From NCBI GenBank assembly GCA_963817905.1, contig CAWFPS010000001.1, positions 124,001-188,000 on the forward strand: a stretch of DNA of 64,000 nucleotides. The letters are read 5' to 3'. Positions 56,664 to 63,994 of this stretch are shown piece by piece (position 1 is the first letter of the stretch; every line of letters begins with the position of its first letter). The stretch is from VRUE01 sp963817905 (GTDB lineage Bacteria; Actinomycetota; Thermoleophilia; Solirubrobacterales; 70-9). The notes below the pieces were generated by a model. The model saw nothing but the letters and a program-made list of their open reading frames with translations, did not search any database and was not told the origin of the DNA. Both the position numbers and the translations under genes were made by a program.

Positions 56664-56708
56664 TCAGGCGACGATCGTCAGTGCGCCGGGGCTAACCGCG
56701 AGCGCCGG
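56664..56708. repeat. Island direct repeat b: copy of the lipid-kinase 3' end
   Basis: TCAGGCGACGATCGTC is identical to the 16-mer at 58273. The match continues less exactly for about 30 more bases (GTGCGCCGGGG, then CCGCGAGCGCCGG against CACGGCCAGCGCCAG). Read leftward it is the last 15 or so codons of the kinase gene, but out of context and with a stop. It lies just after the ATPase gene and before the 3' end of Fic copy 2. Confidence 0.75.
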
Positions 56709-56718
56709 TTGGTCCGCA

Positions 56719-57783
56719 TCAAAAGTCGGCGCTGAGCCGCTTCCACTCCTTTCGCCCGGGTCCGGGCGACTGGACGAAGCCGCCATCTCGCAGGCGAGCC
56801 AGCTGGCCGTGGATGTAGCCAGCGCTTATGTCGGGCAGGGCGCGTTGCAGCTCATCGAAGGTGAAGTTGTCGGAGGGACGAGAGCGGACGGCTTGTTTGA
56901 TGCGCTCAGCCTTCGCGCCCCGCCCGAGGCCGGTTGTGAGGTCGCCCGCCCGCGCTTCGAACTCCTTGTAGGCAGCGTTGAGGATGCCCAGGAAGTAGTT
57001 GAGCCAGGGCCAGATGTCGTGTCTCCCTTCGTCCCAGCCGGCAGTGGATTTGCGCAGGCTCTCGTAGTAGGTCTCCTTGCTTTCCTCGACCAGCTTCTCG
57101 AGGCTGATGAACCTGCCGACTTCGTGTCCGGCGTGGTAGAGCAGGAGCAGCGTGAGGAGGCGCGACATTCGCCCATTTCCGTCGTCGAACGGGTGGATCA
57201 TCAGGAAGTCGAAGACGTAGGCGCCGGCCAGCAGGAGCGGGGCATGCACACGTTCCTTCGTCGCAGCGCCAAAGCGCCGATGGAGCTCGTCCATCGCGGC
57301 GGGTGTCTCAAACGGGCTTGTTCCCTCGAAGATGACGTTGAGCTTGTCCCCGGCCGCGTCGTAGCGCGCAACCTCGTTCTGGGTGGCCTTGAATCGCCCG
57401 CCGGGAACTGGCGTGAAGGAGTAGAGGTCGCGATGAAACTGCTCGACGACCGAACGCCTGAAAGGAATGTGCTCGGCGCTGGAATGGATCGTGTCGAGCA
57501 CCTTTCGGTAGCCGGCGATCTCCTCCTCGGGCCGGTTCCGCGGGTCCGTCTTCTTCCGGACCAGATCAGCTATCCGCTGGTGCGGAGCGGTGATGTTCTC
57601 GATCGCGTTCGACGCCGCGGTACTTTGGATTCGAGCTATCTCGGTCAGGCTCCCCAGCACCTGAGGATTTTGCTGCCGAAAGGCATCCTCCCGGCCACGG
57701 CCGGCAGTGACCTCGCTGAGGGCGGCAGCCGTGGGACCCGGCACAAGGCCGAGATGTCGCTCCAATTTTCGGAAGGTTTGCAT
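56719..57783 (-). CDS. Fic family AMPylation protein, class II (copy 2)
   Basis: 354 residues. N-terminal Fic_N region, inhibitory motif S-N-A-I-E-N near residue 60, Fic motif H-P-F-D-D-G-N-G-R-M-S-R near residue 200, and a C-terminal winged helix (F-T-F-D-E-L-Q-R-A-L-P-D-I-S-A-G-Y-I-H-G-Q-L). All catalytic and inhibitory residues are present. Start ATG 57783 gives a normal N-terminus (M-Q-T-F-R-K-L-E-R-H-L). Just upstream is a perfect inverted repeat, AAATTGCTA ... TAGCAATTT, a good operator candidate for the protein's own winged helix. The gene and its operator fit exactly between direct repeats b and d, like a cassette. At least three partial copies of this gene family lie within 3.5 kb. 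Confidence 0.93.
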   Translation of the reverse strand: MQTFRKLERHLGLVPGPTAAALSEVTAGRGREDAFRQQNPQVLGSLTEIARIQSTAASNAIENITAPHQRIADLVRKKTDPRNRPEEEIAGYRKVLDTIHSSAEHIPFRRSVVEQFHRDLYSFTPVPGGRFKATQNEVARYDAAGDKLNVIFEGTSPFETPAAMDELHRRFGAATKERVHAPLLLAGAYVFDFLMIHPFDDGNGRMSRLLTLLLLYHAGHEVGRFISLEKLVEESKETYYESLRKSTAGWDEGRHDIWPWLNYFLGILNAAYKEFEARAGDLTTGLGRGAKAERIKQAVRSRPSDNFTFDELQRALPDISAGYIHGQLARLRDGGFVQSPGPGRKEWKRLSADF

Positions 57784-57797
57784 TTCTGCTCGGCGCT

Positions 57798-57850
57798 AAA
57801 TTGCTACTTCTCAGCCTAAAATAGCAATTTCAACCAAGTCAGTAGCAATT
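57798..57850. promoter_or_regulatory. AAATTGCTA/TAGCAATTT operator upstream of Fic copy 2
   Basis: AAATTGCTA and its exact reverse complement TAGCAATTT are 15 bases apart. A third half-site, TAGCAATTC, follows at about 57842. Related words (TAAGCAATTTGAACC) occur at about 53562, 55099 and 55349 beside the other Fic pieces and the ATPase. The placement immediately before the start suggests autoregulation by the Fic winged helix. Confidence 0.55.
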
Positions 57851-57874
57851 CGTCTCGGTTCGCGGAGATCACGA

Positions 57875-57887
57875 CCTCAGGCGACGA
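57875..57887. repeat. Island direct repeat d: CCTCAGGCGACGA
   Basis: Shares 13 bases with repeat b (56662-56674) and the 11-bp core TCAGGCGACGA with repeats a and c. It separates the Fic copy 2 module from the AbiEi-like remnant. Confidence 0.5.
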
Positions 57888-57915
57888 CACGGTTGCGTCG
57901 ATTCGTTCGCCCAAC

Positions 57916-58035
57916 ATGATGGAATTCATCACGTTGGCCGATCAGATGACATTCCGCGAGCTGCCTGATTTCCTCATAAGCCATGGGCGCTACTGGGCGA
58001 CCACCGACGAAATCGCGGCGCAGACCGGGGCGTGA
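57916..58035 (+). pseudogene. AbiEi-like antitoxin N-terminal remnant
   Basis: A 39-codon frame from ATG 57916: T-L-A-D-Q-M-T-F-R-E-L-P-D-F-L, then G-R-Y-W-A-T-T-D-E-I-A, then TGA at 58033. In the same frame after the stop, P-D-A-T-R-H-G-L-A-R-L-R continues the match before it fades. This is the N-terminal winged helix of AbiEi-family (type IV toxin-antitoxin) antitoxins. The rest of the antitoxin and any AbiEii toxin are missing. In the 57784-58272 gap I see nothing else that looks coding. Confidence 0.55.
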
Positions 58036-58189
58036 CCCGATGCCACCCGCCACGGCCTGGCCCGCCTGAGAAGCCCAACGGCATCCCCGCCAGGTCGCCC
58101 TGGTCGACCGCGGCATAGCGCGCGGCATCGATCCCGACCAGGGCCGAGATCAGGCCGCTGTCGGTTGTGAGACGCTCGTGCGGTACCCG

Positions 58190-58250
58190 GTCAACTCGGA
58201 GTTCAGTACCCGTACAACTCGGAGTTCAGGGGCCGGATAATTGGGAATTA
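58190..58250. mobile_element. Possible insertion-sequence end: repeated palindromic words
   Basis: CAACTCGGAGTTCAG occurs twice about 21 bases apart (near 58193 and 58212). Each contains AACTC-G-GAGTT, and they are followed by TAATT-GGG-AATTA. Several short repeats in a row near one end resemble the multiple transposase-binding sites of IS21-type elements. No transposase gene or matching other end is present, so this would be a remnant. It could equally be an operator. Confidence 0.3.
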
Positions 58251-58272
58251 GCGCTGGCCGGCGAGTGTTCGG

Positions 58273-59250
58273 TCAGGCGACGATCGTCAGCGCGCCGGGG
58301 TCCACGGCCAGCGCCAGCTCGGTGCGCTCGCCGATGTAGTCGCCGTCGACCTGGACCGGGAAGGGGCGGGTGACGCCGTCCTTGGTCTTGGAGATCGAGG
58401 AGATCGTCGCCCCGGCGATGCCGGCGAAGTGGTCGATCTGGCGGTGTTGGGCGGCGGCACGCTTCTCGCTGAAGATGCGGGAGATCAGGGTCGGCATGTC
58501 GCGCTGGGCCGCACGCCGCAGGACCCCGAGTGCCAGGGTGCCGTCGTCGATCTCGACTCCCTCGCAGACCCGCACCGGTTTGCTGGCGAAGTAGGTGAAG
58601 GGGTCGGAGTTCTGGGCCAGGGCGGTGACCCCCTCGGCGCTCTCGCCGTTGACCTGAATGTGGAGCCGCACCGGGTTGACCAGGTAGGAGCGGTAGAAGG
58701 CCGAGACCGCCGCCCAGGTGAAGTAGTAGGGCCCGGCGGCCGACTTCAGCCGCGGGTGGGCGTCGACCCGCTTGACCACGGTCGCGTCGATCCCCGCCCC
58801 GCAGGAGAAGACGAAGTGACGGTGGTCGGCCTTGCCGAGGTCGATCCGCCGCGGCTGCCAATCGTCGACCAGGGCGAGCAGGTGCTCGGTCGCGTCGACC
58901 ACGTCGTTGGGGATGCCGAGCGTGCGGCAGACCACGTTGGTCGAGCCCCCCGGCAGCACCGAGACTGGCACATCGGTCCCGGCGAGCCCGTTGACCACCT
59001 CGTTCAGCGTCCCGTCGCCACCGAAGGCGACGACCACGTCGTAGCCGTGATCGCGCACCTCCCGCCCGATCTCGGTCGCGTGGTTCTGCGCCTCGGTCGA
59101 AACCGTTTCCACCTCGAAGCGCCCCTGCAATGCGTAGACCACCAGGTTCTTCAGCCGGTCCGAGACCGTCGTCGCATACGGGTTGACGATGATCAGCATC
59201 CGCTTCTTGGCGGACTTCTTCGGCTTTCTAGAGAGGAGTTTGGCTGACAT
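58273..59250 (-). CDS. Diacylglycerol kinase-family lipid kinase (YegS/BmrU-like)
   Basis: 325 residues from ATG 59250, which starts a basic N-terminus (K-L-L-S-R-K-P-K-K-S-A-K-K-R) and then the catalytic domain: L-I-I-V-N-P-Y-A, V-V-A-F-G-G-D-G-T-L-N-E-V-V-N-G, V-L-P-G-G-S-T-N-V. The later D-D-G-T-L and the C-terminal beta-domain are also present. Family enzymes phosphorylate diacylglycerol or related lipids at the membrane. The upstream in-frame extension is antisense-like and rejected. Its last 16 bases, including the stop, recur at two places in the accessory island (repeats a and b), which suggests that the island uses this 3' end as its boundary. Confidence 0.9.
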   Translation of the reverse strand: MSAKLLSRKPKKSAKKRMLIIVNPYATTVSDRLKNLVVYALQGRFEVETVSTEAQNHATEIGREVRDHGYDVVVAFGGDGTLNEVVNGLAGTDVPVSVLPGGSTNVVCRTLGIPNDVVDATEHLLALVDDWQPRRIDLGKADHRHFVFSCGAGIDATVVKRVDAHPRLKSAAGPYYFTWAAVSAFYRSYLVNPVRLHIQVNGESAEGVTALAQNSDPFTYFASKPVRVCEGVEIDDGTLALGVLRRAAQRDMPTLISRIFSEKRAAAQHRQIDHFAGIAGATISSISKTKDGVTRPFPVQVDGDYIGERTELALAVDPGALTIVA

Positions 59251-59284
59251 CGAAAAGGATGCGCCAAGCGCCGCCGTCTGACCG

Positions 59285-59707
59285 TCAGCGACGCTGGGCG
59301 GGGTTGGTGCCCGCGCAGCGTATTGCGGCGCACGGGCCGCTGCGCCTCGGGCAAATGCTCTCGCGGCGATCGAGTGAGGAGAGCAGGCCACGCATCGCCT
59401 TGTGCTCCGCCACCACGCGGGCGTACTCGTTGCTCTCGTCGACGATCCCTGCCAGCTCGTCCAGCACACCGCAGAGCTCTGGGTCGGGGATGACGCGCTG
59501 CTCCTCGACCGCCCTGAGCAGGCGCTCGTATGCAACCACCTCGCGGCGCAGGCGACGCGGTTCTCGCAGCCGCCCGCCGTGCTCGCGGAGCTCTTCGCGA
59601 ACGCCTTCGCGGGCCATCGTCAGAACCTCTTTGAGGAACTTGCGGTCTCGCCGAGGAATATCAAGCTGGACCGGCATCCGGTCCCTCATAGGATCGATCT
59701 CAGCCAT
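59285..59707 (-). CDS. Hypothetical helical protein (140 aa)
   Basis: Start ATG 59707 is preceded by GGAGG about 9 bases away. The protein is highly charged and mostly helical: V-Q-L-D-I-P-R-R-D-R-K-F-L-K-E-V-L, R-E-E-L-R-E-H-G-G-R-L-R-E-P-R-R-L-R-R-E-V, then D-E-L-A-G-I-V-D-E-S-N-E-Y. It has no signal peptide or membrane segment and no recognised domain. The C-terminus has three Cys in a basic context (E-S-I-C-P-R-R-S-G-P-C). It lies 34 bases upstream of the lipid kinase, so they are probably one operon. Confidence 0.65.
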   Translation of the reverse strand: MAEIDPMRDRMPVQLDIPRRDRKFLKEVLTMAREGVREELREHGGRLREPRRLRREVVAYERLLRAVEEQRVIPDPELCGVLDELAGIVDESNEYARVVAEHKAMRGLLSSLDRRESICPRRSGPCAAIRCAGTNPAQRR

Positions 59708-59836
59708 GGGGCGTGGCCTCCTCTTGGTCAGGCCCTCGGCCGGCGCTGCCGCGCCGCCGGGGGCCGCTCTATCGAACGGGCGCGGCCACAGCGCCCACGA
59801 TCCGAACATAACGCCACGCCCGGACGCAGCGGGTTC

Positions 59837-60994
59837 CTACTCTCGACTTTGGGTTCGCCGAGCCCCCTGGAGACGCCGGGCAACGCCCACCGCCTCGCTG
59901 TCAACGGAGTGTCGAGTGGTCGATTTACCCCCGTATGTGTGGGTCAATCGACCACTCGGCATCGCACTTACATGCGCGACGGCGACGAGAAGGCGACTAC
60001 CCGGTCGTCTCATACTGACCACGGCGCCGTCCTCGGCTTCGCGCACCCGTCCCTCGTTGAGGAGCAGGTCGGCGTGGCCGATCACCTCCGAGAGGGTGAG
60101 GTAGGCCTGGGTGACGGCGACGTTGCCCCAGATCGCCTGGGCGATGTCGAAGCCGCTGCGCGGCTGCTCGGCGATCAGCTTGTAGATCTTCTCCTTGCGC
60201 CGCTCGTGCTTGGCGATGCGGTCGTCGATCAGGGCGACGTGGTCGACGATCGGCTCGCCGTGGCCGGAGAGGACGATCTCGGCCGGCATCTCGCGCGTCT
60301 TGCGCATCGACTCGATGTAGGTGACGAGCGCCTGGGGGCGCTCCGCCGAGCCGTCGAGCGGCCGGCTGATCAGCGGGTTGGAGGAGATGTGGGCGATCAG
60401 GTGGTCGGCGGCGATCAGGATCCTGCGCTCCTCGTCCCAGAAGACGGTGTCGGAGGGGCTGTGGCCAGGACGGTGGATCGCCTGCAGGGTGCGGTCGCGG
60501 AAGGGCAGCACCTGGCCGTCGGCGAGCGGGTGGGTCACGGTCACGTGCGAGCCCCAGCCGCGGAAGCTGCGCGAGACGCTGCGCAGTGCCACCGTCACCT
60601 CCTCGGGGATGCCGTTGCGGATCATCAGCTCGACCGCGAAGCGGTCCTCGGCCTCGGTGTCGGAGTCGAAGTTGGCGAGGCGATCGCTGGCGATGCCGAG
60701 TGCCGCGACCTTCGCCCCGGAGCGCTCGACGACGATCTCAGCCAGCCCCAGGTGGTCGATGTGCTGGTGGGTAATCACCAGCAACTCCAGGTCTTCGATC
60801 GAGTGGCCGCGCGCGGCCAGCTGCGATTGCAGCTCGTCGAGTGCCTTGCCGGAGTTGGGGCCGGTATCGACCAGAGTCAGCGGGTCGTCCTCGATCAGGT
60901 AGCAGTTGACTCGCCCGACCGCGAACGGGGTCGGGATGCGCAGGCAGTGGATGCCGGCCAGCGCCGCCTGCTCCAAAGCCTGCTCCGGCGTCAC
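59837..60994 (-). CDS. MBL-fold metallohydrolase with an unusual C-terminal tail
   Basis: 385 residues. The metallo-beta-lactamase motif T-H-Q-H-I-D-H-L lies near residue 82, followed by H-R-P-G-H-S-P-S-D, A-A-D-H-L and L-S-G-H-G-E-P, so both metal sites look complete. A winged-helix-like C-terminal domain follows, as in lactonase/glyoxalase II-type MBL proteins. Start GTG 60994 follows the phosphomannomutase stop; TTG 61000, overlapping it as TTGA, is the alternative. The last 50 or so residues (after D-G-A-V-V) do not look like family sequence, and part of them is encoded by an 18-bp inverted repeat (59913-59958). The original stop may have been lost there. Substrate unknown. Confidence 0.85.
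   Translation of the reverse strand: MTPEQALEQAALAGIHCLRIPTPFAVGRVNCYLIEDDPLTLVDTGPNSGKALDELQSQLAARGHSIEDLELLVITHQHIDHLGLAEIVVERSGAKVAALGIASDRLANFDSDTEAEDRFAVELMIRNGIPEEVTVALRSVSRSFRGWGSHVTVTHPLADGQVLPFRDRTLQAIHRPGHSPSDTVFWDEERRILIAADHLIAHISSNPLISRPLDGSAERPQALVTYIESMRKTREMPAEIVLSGHGEPIVDHVALIDDRIAKHERRKEKIYKLIAEQPRSGFDIAQAIWGNVAVTQAYLTLSEVIGHADLLLNEGRVREAEDGAVVSMRRPGSRLLVAVAHVSAMPSGRLTHTYGGKSTTRHSVDSEAVGVARRLQGARRTQSRE
59913..59958. repeat. 18-bp inverted repeat inside the MBL gene's 3' end
   Basis: CGAGTGGTCGATTTACCC and GGGTCAATCGACCACTCG are reverse complements with one mismatch around a 10-base loop. It could form a strong hairpin in either transcript and might act as a terminator, although no T-run follows. 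It may also be an insertion-element end that extended the reading frame. Confidence 0.75.
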
Positions 60995-60996
60995 CG

Positions 60997-62379
60997 TCAA
61001 GCCCGGATCAGCCCCAGCACCTCGTCGCGCTTGGCCTCCATGTCCTCGCGTGAGACCAGCGACTCGAGGTTGAGGCGCAGCAGCGGCTCGGTGTTGGAGG
61101 GCCGCACGTTGAAGTGCCACTCGGGGTAGTCGACCGAGATGCCGTCCAGGGTCGCCTGCTTGCCGTCGCTGTAGCGCTCGGCGATCTCGGCGACCTTCGC
61201 CGCCGGGTCGGCGACCTCGGTGTTGATCTCGCCCGAGATGAAGTAGCGCGATCGGAACTCGGCCATCAGCTCGCCCAGCGAGCGGCCGTCGACCGAGAGC
61301 AGCTCCAGCACCAGCAGCGCCGGGATCGTCCCCGAGTCGGCGCACCAGAAGTCGCGGAAGTAGTAGTGGCCGGAGACCTCGCCGCCGAAGACGGCGCCCT
61401 CTTCGCGCATCCGCGTCTTGAAGAAGGCGTGGCCGACGCGGGAGAGGTCGGAGCGGCCGCCCTCGGCGGCGACCAGGTCCGGCACGGCGCGGCTCGAGCG
61501 CGGGTCATAGAGGATCGTCGCGCCGGGGTTCTTGGCCAGCGCCGCCCGCGCCAGCAGGGCGCAGATGAAGTCGCCGTCGCAGAACTCGCCGCTGCCGTCG
61601 ATGAAGAAGCAGCGGTCGGCGTCGCCGTCCCAGGCGATGCCGAGATCGGCGCCGGCGCCGCGCACCCGCTCCATGATCATTGCCCGGTTCTCGGGCAGCA
61701 GCGGGTTGGGCTCGTGGTCGGGGAACTCACCGTTGGGCTCGAAGTACATCTCCTCGAGGTCGAGGCCGAGCCCGCGCAGGGTCGGTCCCACCATCGGCCC
61801 GGCCATCCCGTTGCCGCCGTCGACCACCACCTTCAGCGGCTTCACCTTGGCCGGGTCGATGAAGGAGAGCGCGCGGGCGCGGTATTCCTCCCAGACGTCG
61901 ACCTCTTCCAGGGAGCCGCCGCCGGGAGCGTGTCCGAGCCCGCCTTCGATCTCGCGCTTGACGTCGCCGATCCCGGCGTCGCCCGAGAGCGCCAGCGCCC
62001 CCTCGCGGACCAGCTTCACCCCGGTGTAGGCCTTGGGGTTGTGCGAGGCGGTCACCATCGCGCCGCCGTCGAGCTCGCGTGAGCCGACGAGGTAATAGAG
62101 CATCTCGGTGGCGACCATTCCCGCGTCCAGCACGGTGGCCCCCTCGAAGATCAGCCCGTCGCGCAGCTCGGCCGCCATCGCCGGCGCGGTCAGCCGCATG
62201 TCGCGGCCGAGCCCGACCCGCAGCTCGCTCGGCTCCTTGCCGCGCAGCCGCCCCAGCACGCGGGCGAAGGCGCGGCCGATCGCATGCGCCGTCGTCTCGT
62301 CCATTTCCTTGCCGTGCAGGCCGCGGATGTCATACGCCTTGAAGATCCCCGGCGGGGCCAGGATCGGCTGCTCGCTCAA
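60997..62379 (-). CDS. manB: Phosphomannomutase/phosphoglucomutase
   Basis: 460 residues of the alpha-D-phosphohexomutase family, which interconverts hexose-6-phosphate and hexose-1-phosphate. All four site motifs are present: the catalytic serine in T-A-S-H-N-P-K near residue 110, the metal site D-G-D-A-D-R near 255, the sugar-specificity loop G-E-V-S-G-H-Y-Y-F near 335, and the phosphate-binding R-P-S-N-T-E-P near 430. G-E-V-S-G-H is typical of bacterial PMM/PGM. Its product feeds GDP-mannose or UDP-/dTDP-glucose synthesis for the glycan locus upstream. The start overlaps the HIT gene stop (62376-62379). The gene symbol rests on family resemblance. Confidence 0.93.
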   Translation of the reverse strand: MSEQPILAPPGIFKAYDIRGLHGKEMDETTAHAIGRAFARVLGRLRGKEPSELRVGLGRDMRLTAPAMAAELRDGLIFEGATVLDAGMVATEMLYYLVGSRELDGGAMVTASHNPKAYTGVKLVREGALALSGDAGIGDVKREIEGGLGHAPGGGSLEEVDVWEEYRARALSFIDPAKVKPLKVVVDGGNGMAGPMVGPTLRGLGLDLEEMYFEPNGEFPDHEPNPLLPENRAMIMERVRGAGADLGIAWDGDADRCFFIDGSGEFCDGDFICALLARAALAKNPGATILYDPRSSRAVPDLVAAEGGRSDLSRVGHAFFKTRMREEGAVFGGEVSGHYYFRDFWCADSGTIPALLVLELLSVDGRSLGELMAEFRSRYFISGEINTEVADPAAKVAEIAERYSDGKQATLDGISVDYPEWHFNVRPSNTEPLLRLNLESLVSREDMEAKRDEVLGLIRA

Positions 62380-62864
62380 AACGCTCCCTTCAGTGCCTCG
62401 TAGCTCTGCTCCAGCGTCTGCGGCATCACTTTCGTGTCCGCGATCACCGGCATGAAGTTGGTGTCGCCACCCCAGCGCGGGACGACGTGCATGTGGATGT
62501 GATGCTCGACCCCGGCACCGGCGACCCGGCCCTGGTTGAAGCCGACGTTGTAGCCGTGCGGGTCATAGACGTCCTCCAGCCGGCTCATCGCCCGCTGGGC
62601 CAGGCCCATCATCTCGGCGACGGTCTCAGCGGGCAGCTCCTGGATCCGCCCGATGTGCTCATAGGGCGCCACCATCAGGTGCCCGTTTGTGTACGGGAAG
62701 AGGTTGAGGATCACGAAGCTGTGCTCGCCGCGGTGGACGATCAGGTTCGCCCCGTCGTCCCCCGCGGCCGGCTTGGCGCAGAAGATGCACTCCTCCTCGT
62801 TGTCCTTCGATGCGTCCTTCACGTAGGCGAGGCGCCAGGGCGCCCAGATCCGAAAATTGGCCAC
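62376..62864 (-). CDS. HIT family hydrolase/phosphorylase
   Basis: 162 residues with the histidine triad H-H-I-H-M-H-V-V-P-R-W near residue 121 and the N-terminal C-I-F-C pair, a potential zinc knuckle, as in the actinobacterial Ap4A phosphorylase-like branch. F-P-Y-T-N-G-H-L-M and Y-N-V-G-F-N-Q-G are family blocks. It acts on nucleotide conjugates such as Ap4A or AMP derivatives. It overlaps the phosphomannomutase start by four bases and follows corA by 12 bases, so corA, HIT, the mutase and the MBL gene form a leftward operon. Confidence 0.92.
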   Translation of the reverse strand: MANFRIWAPWRLAYVKDASKDNEEECIFCAKPAAGDDGANLIVHRGEHSFVILNLFPYTNGHLMVAPYEHIGRIQELPAETVAEMMGLAQRAMSRLEDVYDPHGYNVGFNQGRVAGAGVEHHIHMHVVPRWGGDTNFMPVIADTKVMPQTLEQSYEALKGAF

Positions 62865-62876
62865 AGGGCGCGCAGG

Positions 62877-63884
62877 CTACAGCCAGCCGCGCTTGCGGAA
62901 GTAGCCGACCATGCTGACCAGCAGCACGAACATCACGCCGACGATGACCCAGAAGGCGGTCAGGTCCTGCTCGCCCGGCACCCCCGAGTTCATCCCCCAG
63001 ATGCTGGCGATCAGGGTCAGCGGCAGGACGATGACGCTGATCGAGGTGAGCACGCGGAGGATGTCGTTGACGCGGTGGGAGATCACCGACTCGTTGGTCT
63101 CGGCCAGCGAGTCGACAACCTCCTTGTAGTTCTCCAGCATGTCCCAGATTCGCTCGTGGGCGTCGACGATGTCGTCGAAATAGATCTCCAGGTCGAGGTC
63201 GGTTGCGAGGTAGCGCTGCTTGACCTTCTCCAGGTCGCGCAGCACCGGCCGCTGCGGGCGGATCACCTTGCGGAAGTTGATGATCTCCTGCTTGACGTTG
63301 GAGATGTCGCGCACGACCTCCTCCGAGCGCCCCTCGAAGATGTCGTCCTCGAGCGCGTCGAGCTTGTTGCCGATCTTGCGCAGCATCGGGAAGCAGTAGT
63401 CGAAGCTGTCGTCGACGAGGCGGTAGAGCAGGTAGCCCGAGCCGCGCGAGAAGAGCTGCTCGCGCAGTTCCTCCTTGGCCCGGCAGCGCTCGAACAGGTA
63501 CTCGACCGGCTGCAATGGCTGGTTGGGGATCGTCACCACGTAGCCGGGCCCGACGAAGAGGTCGAGCTCGCCGGTGCCCAGCCGTCCGGCGGCCGGGTCG
63601 AAGATCGGGAAGTGGAGGACGATGAAGAGGTACTCGTCGTAGACGTCGATCTTCGGCCGCTGGTTGCGCGAGAGCACGTCCTCGAGGTCGAGCGCGTGGA
63701 AGTCGAAGTTCTCCTCCAGCCAGGTGCGCTCCAGGGCGCCCGGGTGCTCGATGTTGACCCAGCGCAGGCCGGCGGCGTCGATCTGCTCGACGTTGGGCTT
63801 CTGCGGCTCAGCCTGCGCGGCGGCGGAGATGAGCTCGTCGCGCCGGCCGACGCGCCGCAGCCTCGGCTTCGGAAGGTTCGGCAT
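62877..63884 (-). CDS. corA: CorA-family Mg2+/Co2+ transporter
   Basis: 335 residues. A large cytoplasmic N-terminal domain (H-A-L-D-L-E-D-V-L-S, F-I-V-L-H-F-P) is followed by a long helix with K-Q-R-Y-L-A-T-D-L-D-L-E-I-Y-F-D-D-I. Two C-terminal membrane segments are joined by the signature loop I-W-G-M-N-S-G-V-P-G-E (G-M-N). The C-terminus is basic (F-R-K-R-G-W-L), as usual in the family. Start ATG 63884; there is no strong ribosome site. It is the first gene of the core leftward operon. Between 63885 and the window end I see no gene, only a possible hairpin. Confidence 0.93.
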   Translation of the reverse strand: MPNLPKPRLRRVGRRDELISAAAQAEPQKPNVEQIDAAGLRWVNIEHPGALERTWLEENFDFHALDLEDVLSRNQRPKIDVYDEYLFIVLHFPIFDPAAGRLGTGELDLFVGPGYVVTIPNQPLQPVEYLFERCRAKEELREQLFSRGSGYLLYRLVDDSFDYCFPMLRKIGNKLDALEDDIFEGRSEEVVRDISNVKQEIINFRKVIRPQRPVLRDLEKVKQRYLATDLDLEIYFDDIVDAHERIWDMLENYKEVVDSLAETNESVISHRVNDILRVLTSISVIVLPLTLIASIWGMNSGVPGEQDLTAFWVIVGVMFVLLVSMVGYFRKRGWL

Positions 63885-63951
63885 CGTTCGCGCTCATCGT
63901 CTCGTCGGGCATGGGCGGACAAGGTTAGCCGCCGTGGATCAAGCGGGTTAG

Positions 63952-63994
63952 CCAAGCGTGAACTGAACGAAACTTCCCTTGGGGCCACGCTTGG
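63952..63994. promoter_or_regulatory. Possible hairpin upstream of corA
   Basis: CCAAGCGTG at 63952-63960 pairs exactly with CACGCTTGG at 63986-63994 across a 25-base loop. It lies 68-110 bases upstream of the corA start. Whether it belongs to the corA leader or to the next gene outside the window cannot be told. Confidence 0.3.

Noticed and set aside
57877..58128. 83-codon leftward frame in the island
   Set aside because: No ribosome site, no recognisable domain, and it is antisense to the AbiEi-like remnant.
59251..59535. N-terminal extension of the lipid kinase
   Set aside because: It overlaps the 140-residue gene on the same strand in another frame; ATG 59250 precedes the basic N-terminus and catalytic domain.
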